A DNA stretch of 64,000 nucleotides from Rhodocyclales bacterium (GTDB lineage: Bacteria; Pseudomonadota; Gammaproteobacteria; Burkholderiales; Rhodocyclaceae), in contig JACRJA010000001.1 of the NCBI GenBank assembly GCA_016235745.1, positions 87,153 through 151,152 of the forward strand, written 5' to 3'. The notes under the pieces were generated by a model, which did not search any database, was not told the DNA's origin, and was given only the letters and a program-made list of their open reading frames with translations. Shown here piece by piece: positions 31,872-40,758 of this stretch. The translations under genes and the position numbers were made by a program. The stretch's first letter is position 1. Each line of letters starts with the position of its first letter.

Positions 31872-34571
31872 ATGTCTTCCATGAGCCAAAGAAACAGGTC
31901 TTTTCATGCACAGTCACCCGTGGAGGTGGCCGAGCAGTTGGCCACGAATCTGCAGCGTGGCTTGACGCAGGCCGAGGCCGAGCGGCGGCTCTCGGTCCAC
32001 GGCCCGAACCGCTTGCCGGAAGAGCCGCCCGATCCGGCCTGGCTGCGGCTGCTGCGCCAGTTTCACAACCCCCTGATCTATGTGTTGCTGGTCGCTGGAA
32101 TCTTGACGACCTACCTCGGGCACTGGATCGATGCGGCGGTGATCTTCGCGGTGGTGATCGTCTCGGCGGTGCTGGGGGCGCTCCAGGAGGGGAAGGCCCA
32201 GCGGGCGCTGGCGGCAGTGAAGTCGATGCTGGCGCGCACCGCCGTGGTGATCCGCGACGAGCGGCGGCGTCAGATCGCCGCCGAGGAACTGGTACCGGGT
32301 GATCTCGTCTTCCTCGAATCGGGGATGGTAGTGCCGGCCGACCTGCGTCTGGTCGCCGCGCGCCAGCTGGCGGTGGACGAGGCCGTGCTGACGGGGGAAT
32401 CGCTGCCGGTGGAAAAGGATTCGGAGCCTGTCGACGAGGCGGCTCCGCTTGCTGAGCGGCGCTGCATGGCCTACAGCGGCACCACGGTGGTGCGTGGCCA
32501 GGGCCTGGGGGTGGTGGTGGCCACCGGCGGGGACAGCGAGCTCGGACGCATCGGTAAGCTGGTGGCTAGCGTTTCGCGGCTGGAGACGCCGCTCACCCGC
32601 CGCCTGACGCGCTTCGCCCAGGGCGCGGCGGCGGTGATCGTGGGCTTGTCGGCGCTGCTCTTCGCCTGGGCCTATTGGGGTCTGGGGCAGCTGCTCGACG
32701 AGATCTTCCTCGCGGTGGTGGGCATCGCGGTGGCGGCCATCCCCGAGGGACTGCCGGCCATCGTCACCATCATCCTGGCCATCGGCGGCCAGCGCCTGGC
32801 GCAGCACCAAGCCATCGTGCGCCGCCTGCCGGCGGTGGAGACGCTGGGTTCGGTCACCGTGATCTGTACTGACAAGACGGGGACGCTGACGCGCAATCAG
32901 CTCACGGTCACCTCGGTGCTGCTGCCGCACGACACCGTGGAGGTGACGGGTTCGGGCTACGAGCCGACGGGAGAGTTCCTGCGCGACGGACGCCCGCGGC
33001 CGCCGGAGAGCGTGCGCGGCCTGGTGCGGCTCGCCCGCACGGCGCTGCTGTGCAACGACGCCGCGCTCCACGCGGATGCCGAAGGGAGCTGGCATGGCGA
33101 AGGGGATCCGCTCGAAGTCGCCCTCATGAGCATGGCGCTGAAGGCCGGGCTGGATGCGGAGCGCGAACGCCGCTGCTGGCCGCGGGTGGACCTGATCCCC
33201 TTCGAGTCGGAACGGCGCTGGATGGCGACGCTCAATCGCGATCATCACGGGAATCACGTGATTTTTCTCAAAGGGGCGCCCGAAGTGGTGTTGGCGCACT
33301 GCAGCAGCGAGGCCGATGGCCAGCCGCTCGACGTGACCGGCTGGGGCGAGCGGCTGATGCGGGAGGCGGCCAAGGGGCGACGGATGATCGCGCTCGCCTG
33401 GAAACGGCTGCCCCATCCCAAGGAGGCGCTCGGTCTGGAGGACGTCGATGGCGGTTTCACCCTGCTGGGCGTGGTGGGGCTGGAGGATCCGCCGCGGCCG
33501 GAAGCGAAGGAGGCGATTCGCGAGTGCCACGAGGCCGGCATCCGGGTGGTGATGATCACGGGGGATCACCCGGTCACGGCACGCGCCATCGGCGGCATGC
33601 TGGGTTTGCGCGCCGACACGGCTCTGACGGGCACGGAGATCGAGCAGCTCGACGATGCGGCTCTAGGGGCGCGGATCACCGAGACGGACGTGGTCGCACG
33701 GGCCGCGCCGGAGCACAAGCTGCGCCTGGTGCGGGTGCTGCAGGGGCAGGGCCACATCGTGGCCATGACCGGCGACGGGGCCAACGATGCACCGGCGCTG
33801 CAGGCGGCCGACATCGGCGTGGCCATGGGCAAGCGCGGCACCGACGCGGCGCGGCAGGCTTCGGCCATGGTGCTCGCCGACGACAACTTCGCCACCATCG
33901 CCCAGGCCGTGCGCTGGGGGCGCGTGGCCTACGACAACATCAAGAAGGCGCTGCTCTTCGTGCTGCCGACGAATGTGGCCCAGGCCTTGGTCGTGGCGAT
34001 CGCGCTGGCGGTAGGTTGGTCCCTGCCGATCTCGGCCACGCAGATTCTGTGGGTGAATCTGGTGACGGCGGTGACGCTGGCGATTGCCGTGGCCTTCGAG
34101 TCGCCGGAGCCAAACGTGATGCAGCGTCCGCCGCGCCCGCCGCTCGAACCCTTGGTCACGGGGGCGATGGCTTGGCGCATCGCCTTCATCGGCGGGGTCA
34201 TCTGCCTGCTCAGCTACGGGGCTTACTGGCTGTCGCTGGTGCGAGAGATGGACGAGTCCTTTGCCCGTACGGCGGCCACGCACACCTTGGTGTGTGCCGA
34301 GGTGGTCTATCTCTTCAACTGCCGGCGCTTCGTTGCCAGCGGCTGGAACTTGGACGTTCTGCGGGGCAATCCGGCGCTGTGGCCGGTGATCGGGGTGCTG
34401 GCGCTGCTGCAGCTGGCCTTCGTCTATGCCCCGCCGCTACAGCTGCTCTTTCGCACCGAAGCGCTCGATGCCTTTGCCTGGGCGTATGCGCTCGTCGGGG
34501 CGCTGGCGGCTTTCGCGGTGGTCGAGGCAGAGAAGGCTGTATTGCGGCGCATGGGGCGCGCCGCCCTGTGA
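31872..34571 (+). CDS. Cation-transporting P-type ATPase (P2 type)
   Basis: 899 residues with ten predicted membrane helices in the P2 layout. The N-terminal cation_ATPase_N domain (HAQSPVEVAEQLATNLQRGL) is followed by actuator motif LTGESLPVEKD, helix-4 motif AAIPEGLPAIVTIILAIGGQ, phosphorylation site Asp334 in ICTDKTGTLTRNQL, nucleotide-domain KGAPEVVL, and hinge MTGDGANDAPALQAADIGVAMG. PEGLP is typical of Ca2+ or Na+/K+-like P2A/P2C pumps; the ion cannot be fixed. There is no N-terminal heavy-metal domain or CPC motif. Likely an inner-membrane exporter. Start is the first of two ATGs (31872, 31881). Confidence 0.92.
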   Translation: MSSMSQRNRSFHAQSPVEVAEQLATNLQRGLTQAEAERRLSVHGPNRLPEEPPDPAWLRLLRQFHNPLIYVLLVAGILTTYLGHWIDAAVIFAVVIVSAVLGALQEGKAQRALAAVKSMLARTAVVIRDERRRQIAAEELVPGDLVFLESGMVVPADLRLVAARQLAVDEAVLTGESLPVEKDSEPVDEAAPLAERRCMAYSGTTVVRGQGLGVVVATGGDSELGRIGKLVASVSRLETPLTRRLTRFAQGAAAVIVGLSALLFAWAYWGLGQLLDEIFLAVVGIAVAAIPEGLPAIVTIILAIGGQRLAQHQAIVRRLPAVETLGSVTVICTDKTGTLTRNQLTVTSVLLPHDTVEVTGSGYEPTGEFLRDGRPRPPESVRGLVRLARTALLCNDAALHADAEGSWHGEGDPLEVALMSMALKAGLDAERERRCWPRVDLIPFESERRWMATLNRDHHGNHVIFLKGAPEVVLAHCSSEADGQPLDVTGWGERLMREAAKGRRMIALAWKRLPHPKEALGLEDVDGGFTLLGVVGLEDPPRPEAKEAIRECHEAGIRVVMITGDHPVTARAIGGMLGLRADTALTGTEIEQLDDAALGARITETDVVARAAPEHKLRLVRVLQGQGHIVAMTGDGANDAPALQAADIGVAMGKRGTDAARQASAMVLADDNFATIAQAVRWGRVAYDNIKKALLFVLPTNVAQALVVAIALAVGWSLPISATQILWVNLVTAVTLAIAVAFESPEPNVMQRPPRPPLEPLVTGAMAWRIAFIGGVICLLSYGAYWLSLVREMDESFARTAATHTLVCAEVVYLFNCRRFVASGWNLDVLRGNPALWPVIGVLALLQLAFVYAPPLQLLFRTEALDAFAWAYALVGALAAFAVVEAEKAVLRRMGRAAL

Positions 34572-34583
34572 GCGGCGGCGCGC

Positions 34584-35531
34584 TCAGCCGGCCGCCAGGC
34601 GCTCGAGCGCCTCGATCACCTGCTCGGCCACGCTGAAGCCGGTCTGCGCCGCGATCTCCACCATGCAGGTGGGGCTGGTGACGTTGATTTCGGTGAGCCG
34701 CCCGCCGATGAGGTCGAGCCCGACGATCAAAAGCCCCCGCTGCCACAGGATGGGCGCGATCGCCTCGGCCACTTCCCGTTCGGCCGAGGTGAGCGGCACG
34801 GCCACGCCGCGTCCGCCGGCGGCGAGGTTGCCGCGCGTCTCACCGGGCTTGGGAATGCGGGCGAGCGCATACGGCATCACTTCCCCGGCGATCACCAGCA
34901 CCCGTTTGTCGCCGTCGCGGATCTGCGGCAGGTATTCCTGCGCCATGATGGTGCGGTGTCCGTGGTGCGTCAGCGTCTCGACGATCACGTAGCGGTTGTG
35001 GTCTTCGCGATGCACGCGGAAAATCTGGCTGCCGCCCATGCCGTCGAGCGGCTTGAGGATCACGTCGCCCATCGTGTCGATGAAGGCGTGGATGCGCTCC
35101 GGGTTGCGCGCCACCATCGTGGTGGGCGTAAACTGCGGAAACTCCAGGATGGAGAGTTTCTCCGAATGGTCGCGGATCGCCCGCGGCCGGTTCCAGACCT
35201 GGGCGCCTTGGGCTTCGGCGCGCTCCAGCAGCCAGGTGGCGCTGAGGTATTCGAAGTCGAAGGGCGGATCCTGGCGCATGAGGATGGCGTCGAACTCGTC
35301 GGCGCGCACCCGCGCTTCGGAGATGACCTCGTACCAGGCGCCGGCTCCGCCGTCGGTCAGCGCGACGAGCTGGGCCGAGAGCCACACGGCGCCTTCTTCC
35401 CAGGAAAGCCCCTCGCGCTGGCAGGTCCAGATCTCGTGGCCGCGCGCCCGGGCGGCGCGCATCATGGCGATCGACGAGTCTTTCGTCACTTTCAGCTTGG
35501 GCAGAGGGTCGAGGAGAAAGGCGAGTTTCAT
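34584..35531 (-). CDS. gshB: Glutathione synthetase
   Basis: 315 residues, the E. coli GshB length. This ATP-grasp enzyme joins gamma-glutamylcysteine and glycine. It starts MKLAFLLDPLPKLKVTKDSS; other motifs are MRQDPPFDFEYLSATWLLE, ILKPLDGMGGSQIFRVH, AQEYLPQIRDGDKRVLVIAGE, GGRGVAVPLT and GLDLIGGRLTEINVTSPTCM (Mg/ATP site). It overlaps gshA by four bases (ATGA) at the end of a leftward methyltransferase-gshA-gshB operon. Confidence 0.96.
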   Translation of the reverse strand: MKLAFLLDPLPKLKVTKDSSIAMMRAARARGHEIWTCQREGLSWEEGAVWLSAQLVALTDGGAGAWYEVISEARVRADEFDAILMRQDPPFDFEYLSATWLLERAEAQGAQVWNRPRAIRDHSEKLSILEFPQFTPTTMVARNPERIHAFIDTMGDVILKPLDGMGGSQIFRVHREDHNRYVIVETLTHHGHRTIMAQEYLPQIRDGDKRVLVIAGEVMPYALARIPKPGETRGNLAAGGRGVAVPLTSAEREVAEAIAPILWQRGLLIVGLDLIGGRLTEINVTSPTCMVEIAAQTGFSVAEQVIEALERLAAG

Positions 35532-36832
35532 GCTGCGACTCCTTCCGCCCCGAAACGGGCGACGAGCTCTTCGATTTCGATGGCGGCAGCGAGCAAACCC
35601 AGGCGCGCCACCACGCCGTAGGCATAGAAGCGGTTGGGTTCGGCGTCGGGGGCAAGGCCCGTGTCGGGCAGCGAGCAGCTCGCCGCGAAGCGCAGCGGCT
35701 CGAAGTGCATGCCCGGCGCGTTGAGGTTCTCGTCGGGGCCGCGTTCGGTGTGCACCCGGTAGAAACCGCCCACCACGTAGTGATCGATCATATAGACGAC
35801 CGGCTCGCACACCGCCTCGCCCAGGCGCTCGAAAGTCGGCACGCCTTCCTGCACGATCACCTGGTGCACTTCCAGCCCTTCTTTCACCTTGGCCATCTTG
35901 TTGCGCTGCCGCCGCGAGAGCTCGCGCAGATCGGCCGGATCCTTGACCGTCATCACGCCCATGCCGTAGGTGCCGGCGTCGGCCTTGACGACGAGGAAAG
36001 GCTCTTGGTCGATGCCGCGGGCGGCGTAGGCGGCGCGGATCTCGGCGAAGAGCTCGGCGGCGGTGTCGGCAAGCCGGTCTTCCCCTTCCTTGCTCTGAAA
36101 ATCCAGACCGGAGACGACCCGGTGCGCTGGGATGAGGTACCAGGGATCGATGCCGATCGCCTCGGCGAAGTCGGTGGCGACACGGGCGTAGATCTCGGCG
36201 TGGTGCGATTTGCGCCGCGTGTGCCAACCGGCCACCAAGGGCGGAATCACGTTCTGCTCGCTGAGGCCGCGCAGAATCGGCGGCACGCCGCCCGAGAGGT
36301 CATTGTTGAGCAGGATGGCGCAGGGGTCGAAGTCGGCCAGCCCCAGCCGGTTGCCACGGCGCACCAGCGGCTCGACGAGCACGTGCTCGCCCTCGGCCGC
36401 CTCGAGCTCGGTCGGGGCGGTGATCTCGGGCAGCAGCGAGCCGAGGCGCACGTCCAGCCCGGCCAGCCTCAGGATGCGCTGCAGGCGGGCGACGTTGAGC
36501 AGGTAGTAGCGGTTGCGGGTGTGATTCTCGGGGATGAGCAGCAGGCGCTTGGCTTCGGGGCAGACGCGCTCGATCGCCACCTGGGCCGCCTGCACTGCCA
36601 GCGGCAGGAAGTCGTCGGACAGGTTGTTGAAGCCGCCGGGAAAGAGGTTGAGATCGACCGGCGCAAGCTTGAAGCCGGCGTTGCGCAGGTCGGTAGAGGC
36701 GTAAAAAGGGGGCGTATGCTCGCAAAAGCCGCCGCGGAACCATTGCTCGATCGCCGGGAGTTCGGCGAGGAACTGGCGCTCGATGGCGAGCAGCGGCCCG
36801 GTGAGGGCGGTGGTCAGATGAGGCACGGTCAT
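35528..36832 (-). CDS. gshA: Glutamate-cysteine ligase, proteobacterial (ferrooxidans) type
   Basis: 434 residues. This class of gamma-glutamylcysteine ligase (TIGR02049 type) differs from E. coli GshA. It starts MTVPHLTTALTGPLLAIERQ and has the characteristic PPFYASTDLRNAGFKLAPVD, LNLFPGGFNNLSDDF, LLIPENHTRNRYYLLNVARL and VVKADAGTYGMGVMTVKDP segments. It makes gamma-glutamylcysteine in the cytoplasm. The ATG at 36832 has AAGG nine bases upstream; an ATG three codons earlier lacks a site. It overlaps both the upstream methyltransferase and the downstream gshB by four bases. Confidence 0.94.
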   Translation of the reverse strand: MTVPHLTTALTGPLLAIERQFLAELPAIEQWFRGGFCEHTPPFYASTDLRNAGFKLAPVDLNLFPGGFNNLSDDFLPLAVQAAQVAIERVCPEAKRLLLIPENHTRNRYYLLNVARLQRILRLAGLDVRLGSLLPEITAPTELEAAEGEHVLVEPLVRRGNRLGLADFDPCAILLNNDLSGGVPPILRGLSEQNVIPPLVAGWHTRRKSHHAEIYARVATDFAEAIGIDPWYLIPAHRVVSGLDFQSKEGEDRLADTAAELFAEIRAAYAARGIDQEPFLVVKADAGTYGMGVMTVKDPADLRELSRRQRNKMAKVKEGLEVHQVIVQEGVPTFERLGEAVCEPVVYMIDHYVVGGFYRVHTERGPDENLNAPGMHFEPLRFAASCSLPDTGLAPDAEPNRFYAYGVVARLGLLAAAIEIEELVARFGAEGVAA

Positions 36833-38151
36833 GAAGGACATCCTTGCGGGAGATTCGTCCACGATTGTACCGGCTGCGCCTCGTCGGCGCATCGCCCGGG
36901 CAGGAAGCGGGCAAAGGAGGCGGGAAGCGGCGCGCGCTCCAGGCTGCGCTGGGAAAAGAGAAAGCGCCCGTCGCACACGAAGCCGAGCTCGGCCCAGGGG
37001 ACTTCGTCGTTGAGCGCCGCGGCGAGCTCGGCCAGATCGAGAGTCGGATCGTGCGGAAAGATCGCCAGCACGCTGCCGTCCCAATCCCGGCAGGGATGGA
37101 CGAAGAAGGGGCGCGGCGCCCGGGTGCGGCCGTTCACGTACACCCGGGGCGCCTCGCTTTCTCGATGATAGCGCCCCCATTCCCACCAGTTGTGCTCGTC
37201 GAACTCCCGCACGCGCCGCGCGAGCAGCCGCTCGCGAAAGGGAAGCAGCTCTGGCGGCGGGGGCTCGCCGGGGCGGACGAAGCGCATGGCGCGGGTGCGG
37301 CCATCGCGCACGGTGGAGGAACAGACGAATTCGCGGTTGGCCCAGCGCGGGTCGGCGTAGAGCTCGTCCGCGCCAGAGACGGCGCCGACGCACACCCGGG
37401 CGATCTGCGACAGTCGCAAGGGATACGGGCCGCGCACGAACGCCAGATGCCCGTCGTGCTCGAGCACGGTGCGCGCTTCCCACGGCGGCGGGGTTTCGTC
37501 CTCGGAAGCGGGTAGCGCAGCAGCGAGCGCCGCGAGCCGCTCTTGCCAGCCGGCATCCCGCCCCAGCTCGGCGTAGCGCAGCGTGCGCGAGCGCCGGCCG
37601 AGCTCGAAGCGCCAGATGAGGCAGTTGGGCACGGCGCCGGAAAAAAGGCGTGCATCGCCCGTATCGATCACTTCGGTGAAACTGCCCTCTGCGAGCAGCC
37701 AGCGGTTGAGTCGCCGCGCGGCGGTGGCCTTGAGGAAATCGCGCGGGGTGATGAAGATGAGCTCGCCGCCTGGTTCGAGGTGACGCACGGCTTTCTCGAT
37801 GAAGTGCAGGTAGAGATTGGCGTGGCCGTCGAGCAGACGGCTTGCGAGTCGAACGGCGGTCTCGGGCAGCACGTCGCGGCGGCGCACGTAGGGCGGATTG
37901 CCGATGAGGGTGGCGAACTTCTCGTGCTCGGGCAGGGCGAAGAAGTCGAGGCAGCGCGCTCGCGGCGGACACACGCGCGGGTCGATTTCACAGGCGACGG
38001 CGCCGGCTTCGAGGAAGCGCAGGAAGGCGCCGTTGCCGCAGGCAGGCTCCAGGATGCGGCCGTGGCGACGGCGCAGGCGCAGCATGGCCCGCACCACCGG
38101 CTCGGGCGTGAACACCTGCCCTAGCGCATCCAGCGGGATTTCTTCTATCAT
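36829..38151 (-). CDS. N6-adenine-specific DNA methyltransferase-like protein
   Basis: 440 residues. It starts MIEEIPLDALGQVFTPEPVV, as in Eco57I/TaqI-like gamma-class methyltransferases. SAM motif I is ILEPACGNGAFLRFLE, acidic motif II is AVACEIDPRVCP, and catalytic motif IV is LIGNPPYVRRRD, where NPPY marks N6-adenine methylation. The C-terminal half (about 230-440) would be the target-recognition region. No restriction endonuclease adjoins it. It overlaps gshA by four bases, so it is translated together with glutathione-synthesis genes. It could be a solitary DNA methyltransferase or a protein/RNA methyltransferase of the same fold. Confidence 0.8.
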   Translation of the reverse strand: MIEEIPLDALGQVFTPEPVVRAMLRLRRRHGRILEPACGNGAFLRFLEAGAVACEIDPRVCPPRARCLDFFALPEHEKFATLIGNPPYVRRRDVLPETAVRLASRLLDGHANLYLHFIEKAVRHLEPGGELIFITPRDFLKATAARRLNRWLLAEGSFTEVIDTGDARLFSGAVPNCLIWRFELGRRSRTLRYAELGRDAGWQERLAALAAALPASEDETPPPWEARTVLEHDGHLAFVRGPYPLRLSQIARVCVGAVSGADELYADPRWANREFVCSSTVRDGRTRAMRFVRPGEPPPPELLPFRERLLARRVREFDEHNWWEWGRYHRESEAPRVYVNGRTRAPRPFFVHPCRDWDGSVLAIFPHDPTLDLAELAAALNDEVPWAELGFVCDGRFLFSQRSLERAPLPASFARFLPGRCADEAQPVQSWTNLPQGCPS

Positions 38152-38198
38152 GGAGCGGGATGATATCCGATTCCGTGGCGCTGCCGCAGGAGGACAGA

Positions 38199-39545
38199 AT
38201 GCACGATACCGCCTGGATGACACCGGATCCCGCCAGTCGTCGGCCGCTGACGCGGCGCGAGGTGCTCAAGCTACTGGGGGCGAGCTTGGCCGCACCGCTC
38301 TTTTCCGGCTGCGCCACCTCGCCGGTCACCGGCCAGACCATCTTCGTCGGCATGAGCGAGGCACAGGAGATCGCGCTCGACCGGCAGCTGGCGCCGCAGC
38401 AGTTCTCGCAGGACCTGGGGCCGATCCAGCAAGCGTCGGTCAATGCCTATGTGGGCGAGGTGGGGGCGAAGGTGCAGGCGGTGAGCCACCGCCCGCACCT
38501 GCCCTATTCGTATCGCGGCCTGAACGCGAACTACCTCAATGCCTACACGTTCCCCGCCGGATCGGTTGGCGTGACGCGGGCCCTGCTGGTGCGGCTCGAC
38601 GACGAGGCGCAGCTCGCGGCGGTGCTCGGTCACGAGATCGGGCACGTCAACGCGCGCCACTCGGCGCAGCAGCAGGCCAAGGCGATGCTGGCGCAGGTGG
38701 CGCTCACCACGCTCGACGCGGCTACGAGCGGGAGCGAGTGGGGACAGCTGCTGGTGCAGGGCGGCGCGCTCGGGACAAGCGTCCTGCTCGCTTCTTATTC
38801 GCGCGAACAGGAGCGCGAAGCGGATTACCTCGGACAACGCTACCTGGTGCTCGCGGGCTACCCGGCCAGCGCCATGGTGCGGCTGCATCAGGTACTGCTC
38901 CAAGAGGAAAAGAACCAGCCGGGGCTGCTGGAGACCATGTTCTCGACGCACCCCATGACGCAGGAGCGCATCCAGCGGGCACAGTGGCTGGCCGAGACCG
39001 AGTTCGCCGACGGCGAGCGTTTCCCCGCGCAGCGCGAGCGCTTCATGGACCGCACGGCGCCGCTGCGCGCGCTGCGCCCGACCATTGAGCGCTGCGGCCG
39101 CGGCGAGGAGGCGATGGGGGCGAAAAAACTCACCGAGGCCGAGCAACACTTCCGCGAGGCGATCAGGCACACCCCCGACGATTACGCCGCCAACCTGCGC
39201 CTGGCGCAGACCCTGCTCGCGCGCGGCCGGGTCGACGAGGCGCGTTCCTACGCCGAGCATGCCCGCACCGTCTATCCCCAGGAAGCCCAGGCGCACAAGG
39301 TGCTCGCCGCCGCGGCCCTGCAGCAGCGTCGCTACGATCAGGCACTCATTGCACTGGATGCGTACGACCGGCTGCTGCCGGGAGATACCGGCATCACCTT
39401 TCTGCGCGGCGTCTCGCTCGAGGGGCTGGGCTTGAGGCAGGATGCGGCGCGCCTTTACGCCGAGGTGTTGCAGCGCACCGGCGGCCAAGGCCAGGCGGCG
39501 GTCTATGCCCGGCGGCGCCTGCGGCAGTGGGGGTATTTACGGTGA
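38199..39545 (+). CDS. M48-family periplasmic metalloprotease with TPR domain (BepA-like)
   Basis: 448 residues. The N-terminus PLTRREVLKLLGASLAAPLF with SGC at Cys38 combines a twin-arginine motif (TRREVLK) with a lipobox, so it is probably a Tat-exported lipoprotein. The M48 zinc-protease domain (about 45-290) has LGHEIGHVNARH with His145 and His149 and the third ligand in YSREQEREADYLGQRY. TPR repeats fill about 305-440. BepA of this type degrades or assists outer-membrane assembly substrates. AGGAGG precedes the ATG at 38199. It diverges from the methyltransferase gene by 47 bp. Confidence 0.9.
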   Translation: MHDTAWMTPDPASRRPLTRREVLKLLGASLAAPLFSGCATSPVTGQTIFVGMSEAQEIALDRQLAPQQFSQDLGPIQQASVNAYVGEVGAKVQAVSHRPHLPYSYRGLNANYLNAYTFPAGSVGVTRALLVRLDDEAQLAAVLGHEIGHVNARHSAQQQAKAMLAQVALTTLDAATSGSEWGQLLVQGGALGTSVLLASYSREQEREADYLGQRYLVLAGYPASAMVRLHQVLLQEEKNQPGLLETMFSTHPMTQERIQRAQWLAETEFADGERFPAQRERFMDRTAPLRALRPTIERCGRGEEAMGAKKLTEAEQHFREAIRHTPDDYAANLRLAQTLLARGRVDEARSYAEHARTVYPQEAQAHKVLAAAALQQRRYDQALIALDAYDRLLPGDTGITFLRGVSLEGLGLRQDAARLYAEVLQRTGGQGQAAVYARRRLRQWGYLR

Positions 39546-39554
39546 TGAACACTC

Positions 39555-39697
39555 GGGCACCTCGAACAACCTACTGCGCGGCCGCATGGCGGCGTTGCGC
39601 GGTGCTCGCAGGCTCGCCTATCTTCATGATATGTCTCGCCTGCTGCGCTCCGGGCGCCTTGCCCTGCAGCCGCTCGCGACGGTCGTTCGCGGCGCCC
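39555..39697. repeat. MITE-like dispersed repeat, copy 2 (143 bp, inverted relative to copy 1)
   Basis: Its reverse complement aligns along the full length with 10954-11097, with one single-base indel and about seven substitutions. The left end is GGGCACCTCGAACAACC, the right end is the complement of GGGCGCCGCGAACGACC. The flanks (actc / atcc) show no clear target duplication. It begins 9 bp after the protease stop codon and may add a transcript hairpin there. Confidence 0.75.
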
Positions 39698-39701
39698 ATC
39701 C

Positions 39702-39721
39702 GTTCGAAATCCGTTTCGAAC
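39702..39721. promoter_or_regulatory. Candidate operator overlapping the nitronate monooxygenase promoter
   Basis: GTTCGAAA-TCCG-TTTCGAAC is a perfect inverted repeat with 8-bp arms. A TAGAAT -10-like hexamer follows at 39728-39733, so a bound protein would cover the -35 region. The gene starts 48 bp downstream. Confidence 0.45.
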
Positions 39722-39768
39722 GAGTGTTAGAATCGAACGGCCCATTTCATTCCGTTTAGGAGGAGACC

Positions 39769-40740
39769 ATGCCCATTCCTGCCGCCTTCACAGGACGTTT
39801 CCGGGTGCCGGTGATCGCCGCGCCCATGTTTCTCGTTTCCGGTCCCGAGCTCGTCATCGCCTGTTGCACCTCGGGCGTGGCGGGTACCTTCCCCTCGCTC
39901 AACGCCCGGCCGGCGAGCGAGCTCGAGGTCTGGTTGTCACGCATCGAGGAGGCGCTGGCGGCTTTCCAACGCGAGCATCCCGACCAGCCCTGCGCCCCCT
40001 ATGGGGTGAACCTCATCGTGCATCACACCAATTCCCGTCTGCAGGAAGATCTGGCCTGCATCGTGGCGCACCGCGTGCCCTTCGTCATCACCAGCCTGGG
40101 TAATCCCAAGGACATCGTCGAGGCGGTGCACGCCTACGGCGGGCTCGTCTTCCACGACGTGATCCGGGCGCGGCATGCGCGCAAGGCCATCGAAGCCGGC
40201 GTCGACGGCATCATCGCCGTATGCGCCGGCGCAGGCGGGCACGCCGGCACGCAAAGCCCCTTCAGCCTGGTGCGCGAGATCCGCGAGTTCTGGGACGGGA
40301 CCTTGATCCTCGCCGGGGCGATTTCCGACGGCTACGGCGTGCGCGCCGCCGAAGTGCTCGGCGCCGACTTCGCTTATCTCGGCACGCGCTTCATCGCCAC
40401 CGAGGAGTCGATGGCCCCCCAGGCGTACAAAGAGATGCTGCTGCGCTCACGCGCCGACGACGTGGTCTACACCGACGCGATCTCGGGAGTCAATGCCAAC
40501 TTCCTCTGGCCCAGCCTGGAAGCGGCGGGGCTCACGCCGGAGAAGTTGCAGCAGCTCTCGGGCAAGGGGAAACTGCACGACATTGGCTCGGAGGTGCGCG
40601 CCTGGCGCGACGTCTGGAGCGCGGGGCACGGCGTGTCGCTCATCCACGAAGTGCTGCCCGCTGCCACGCTCGTCGAGCAGCTCGCGCGCGAATACGAGGC
40701 CGCCTGCGCTCTGCCGCGCAGCCCGGCGCTCGCGGGCTGA
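39769..40740 (+). CDS. Nitronate monooxygenase / 2-nitropropane dioxygenase family FMN enzyme
   Basis: 323 residues, TIM-barrel flavoprotein. It opens with FRVPVIAAPMFLVSGPELVI and has LGNPKDIVEAVHAYGGLVFHDV, the FMN-binding GVDGIIAVCAGAGGHAG (His and Gly-rich phosphate loop) and FAYLGTRFIATEES. The GGHAG motif with a following Q matches class II-like nitronate monooxygenases, which oxidise alkyl nitronates; related members are enoyl reductases, so substrate is uncertain. TAGGAGGAG gives a strong ribosome site. The last 56 bp of the gene are repeated exactly at 43292-43347 as part of a 58-bp direct repeat. Confidence 0.87.
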   Translation: MPIPAAFTGRFRVPVIAAPMFLVSGPELVIACCTSGVAGTFPSLNARPASELEVWLSRIEEALAAFQREHPDQPCAPYGVNLIVHHTNSRLQEDLACIVAHRVPFVITSLGNPKDIVEAVHAYGGLVFHDVIRARHARKAIEAGVDGIIAVCAGAGGHAGTQSPFSLVREIREFWDGTLILAGAISDGYGVRAAEVLGADFAYLGTRFIATEESMAPQAYKEMLLRSRADDVVYTDAISGVNANFLWPSLEAAGLTPEKLQQLSGKGKLHDIGSEVRAWRDVWSAGHGVSLIHEVLPAATLVEQLAREYEAACALPRSPALAG

Positions 40741-40742
40741 TT
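40685..40742 (+). repeat. Left copy of a perfect 58-bp direct repeat
   Basis: It covers the last 18 codons, stop codon and two following bases of the nitronate monooxygenase gene. The identical sequence recurs at 43292-43349. The copies diverge immediately outside these limits. Together they bracket a 2549-bp segment (40743-43291). Confidence 0.95.
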
Positions 40743-40758
40743 TGGCAGAATTTCGGAG

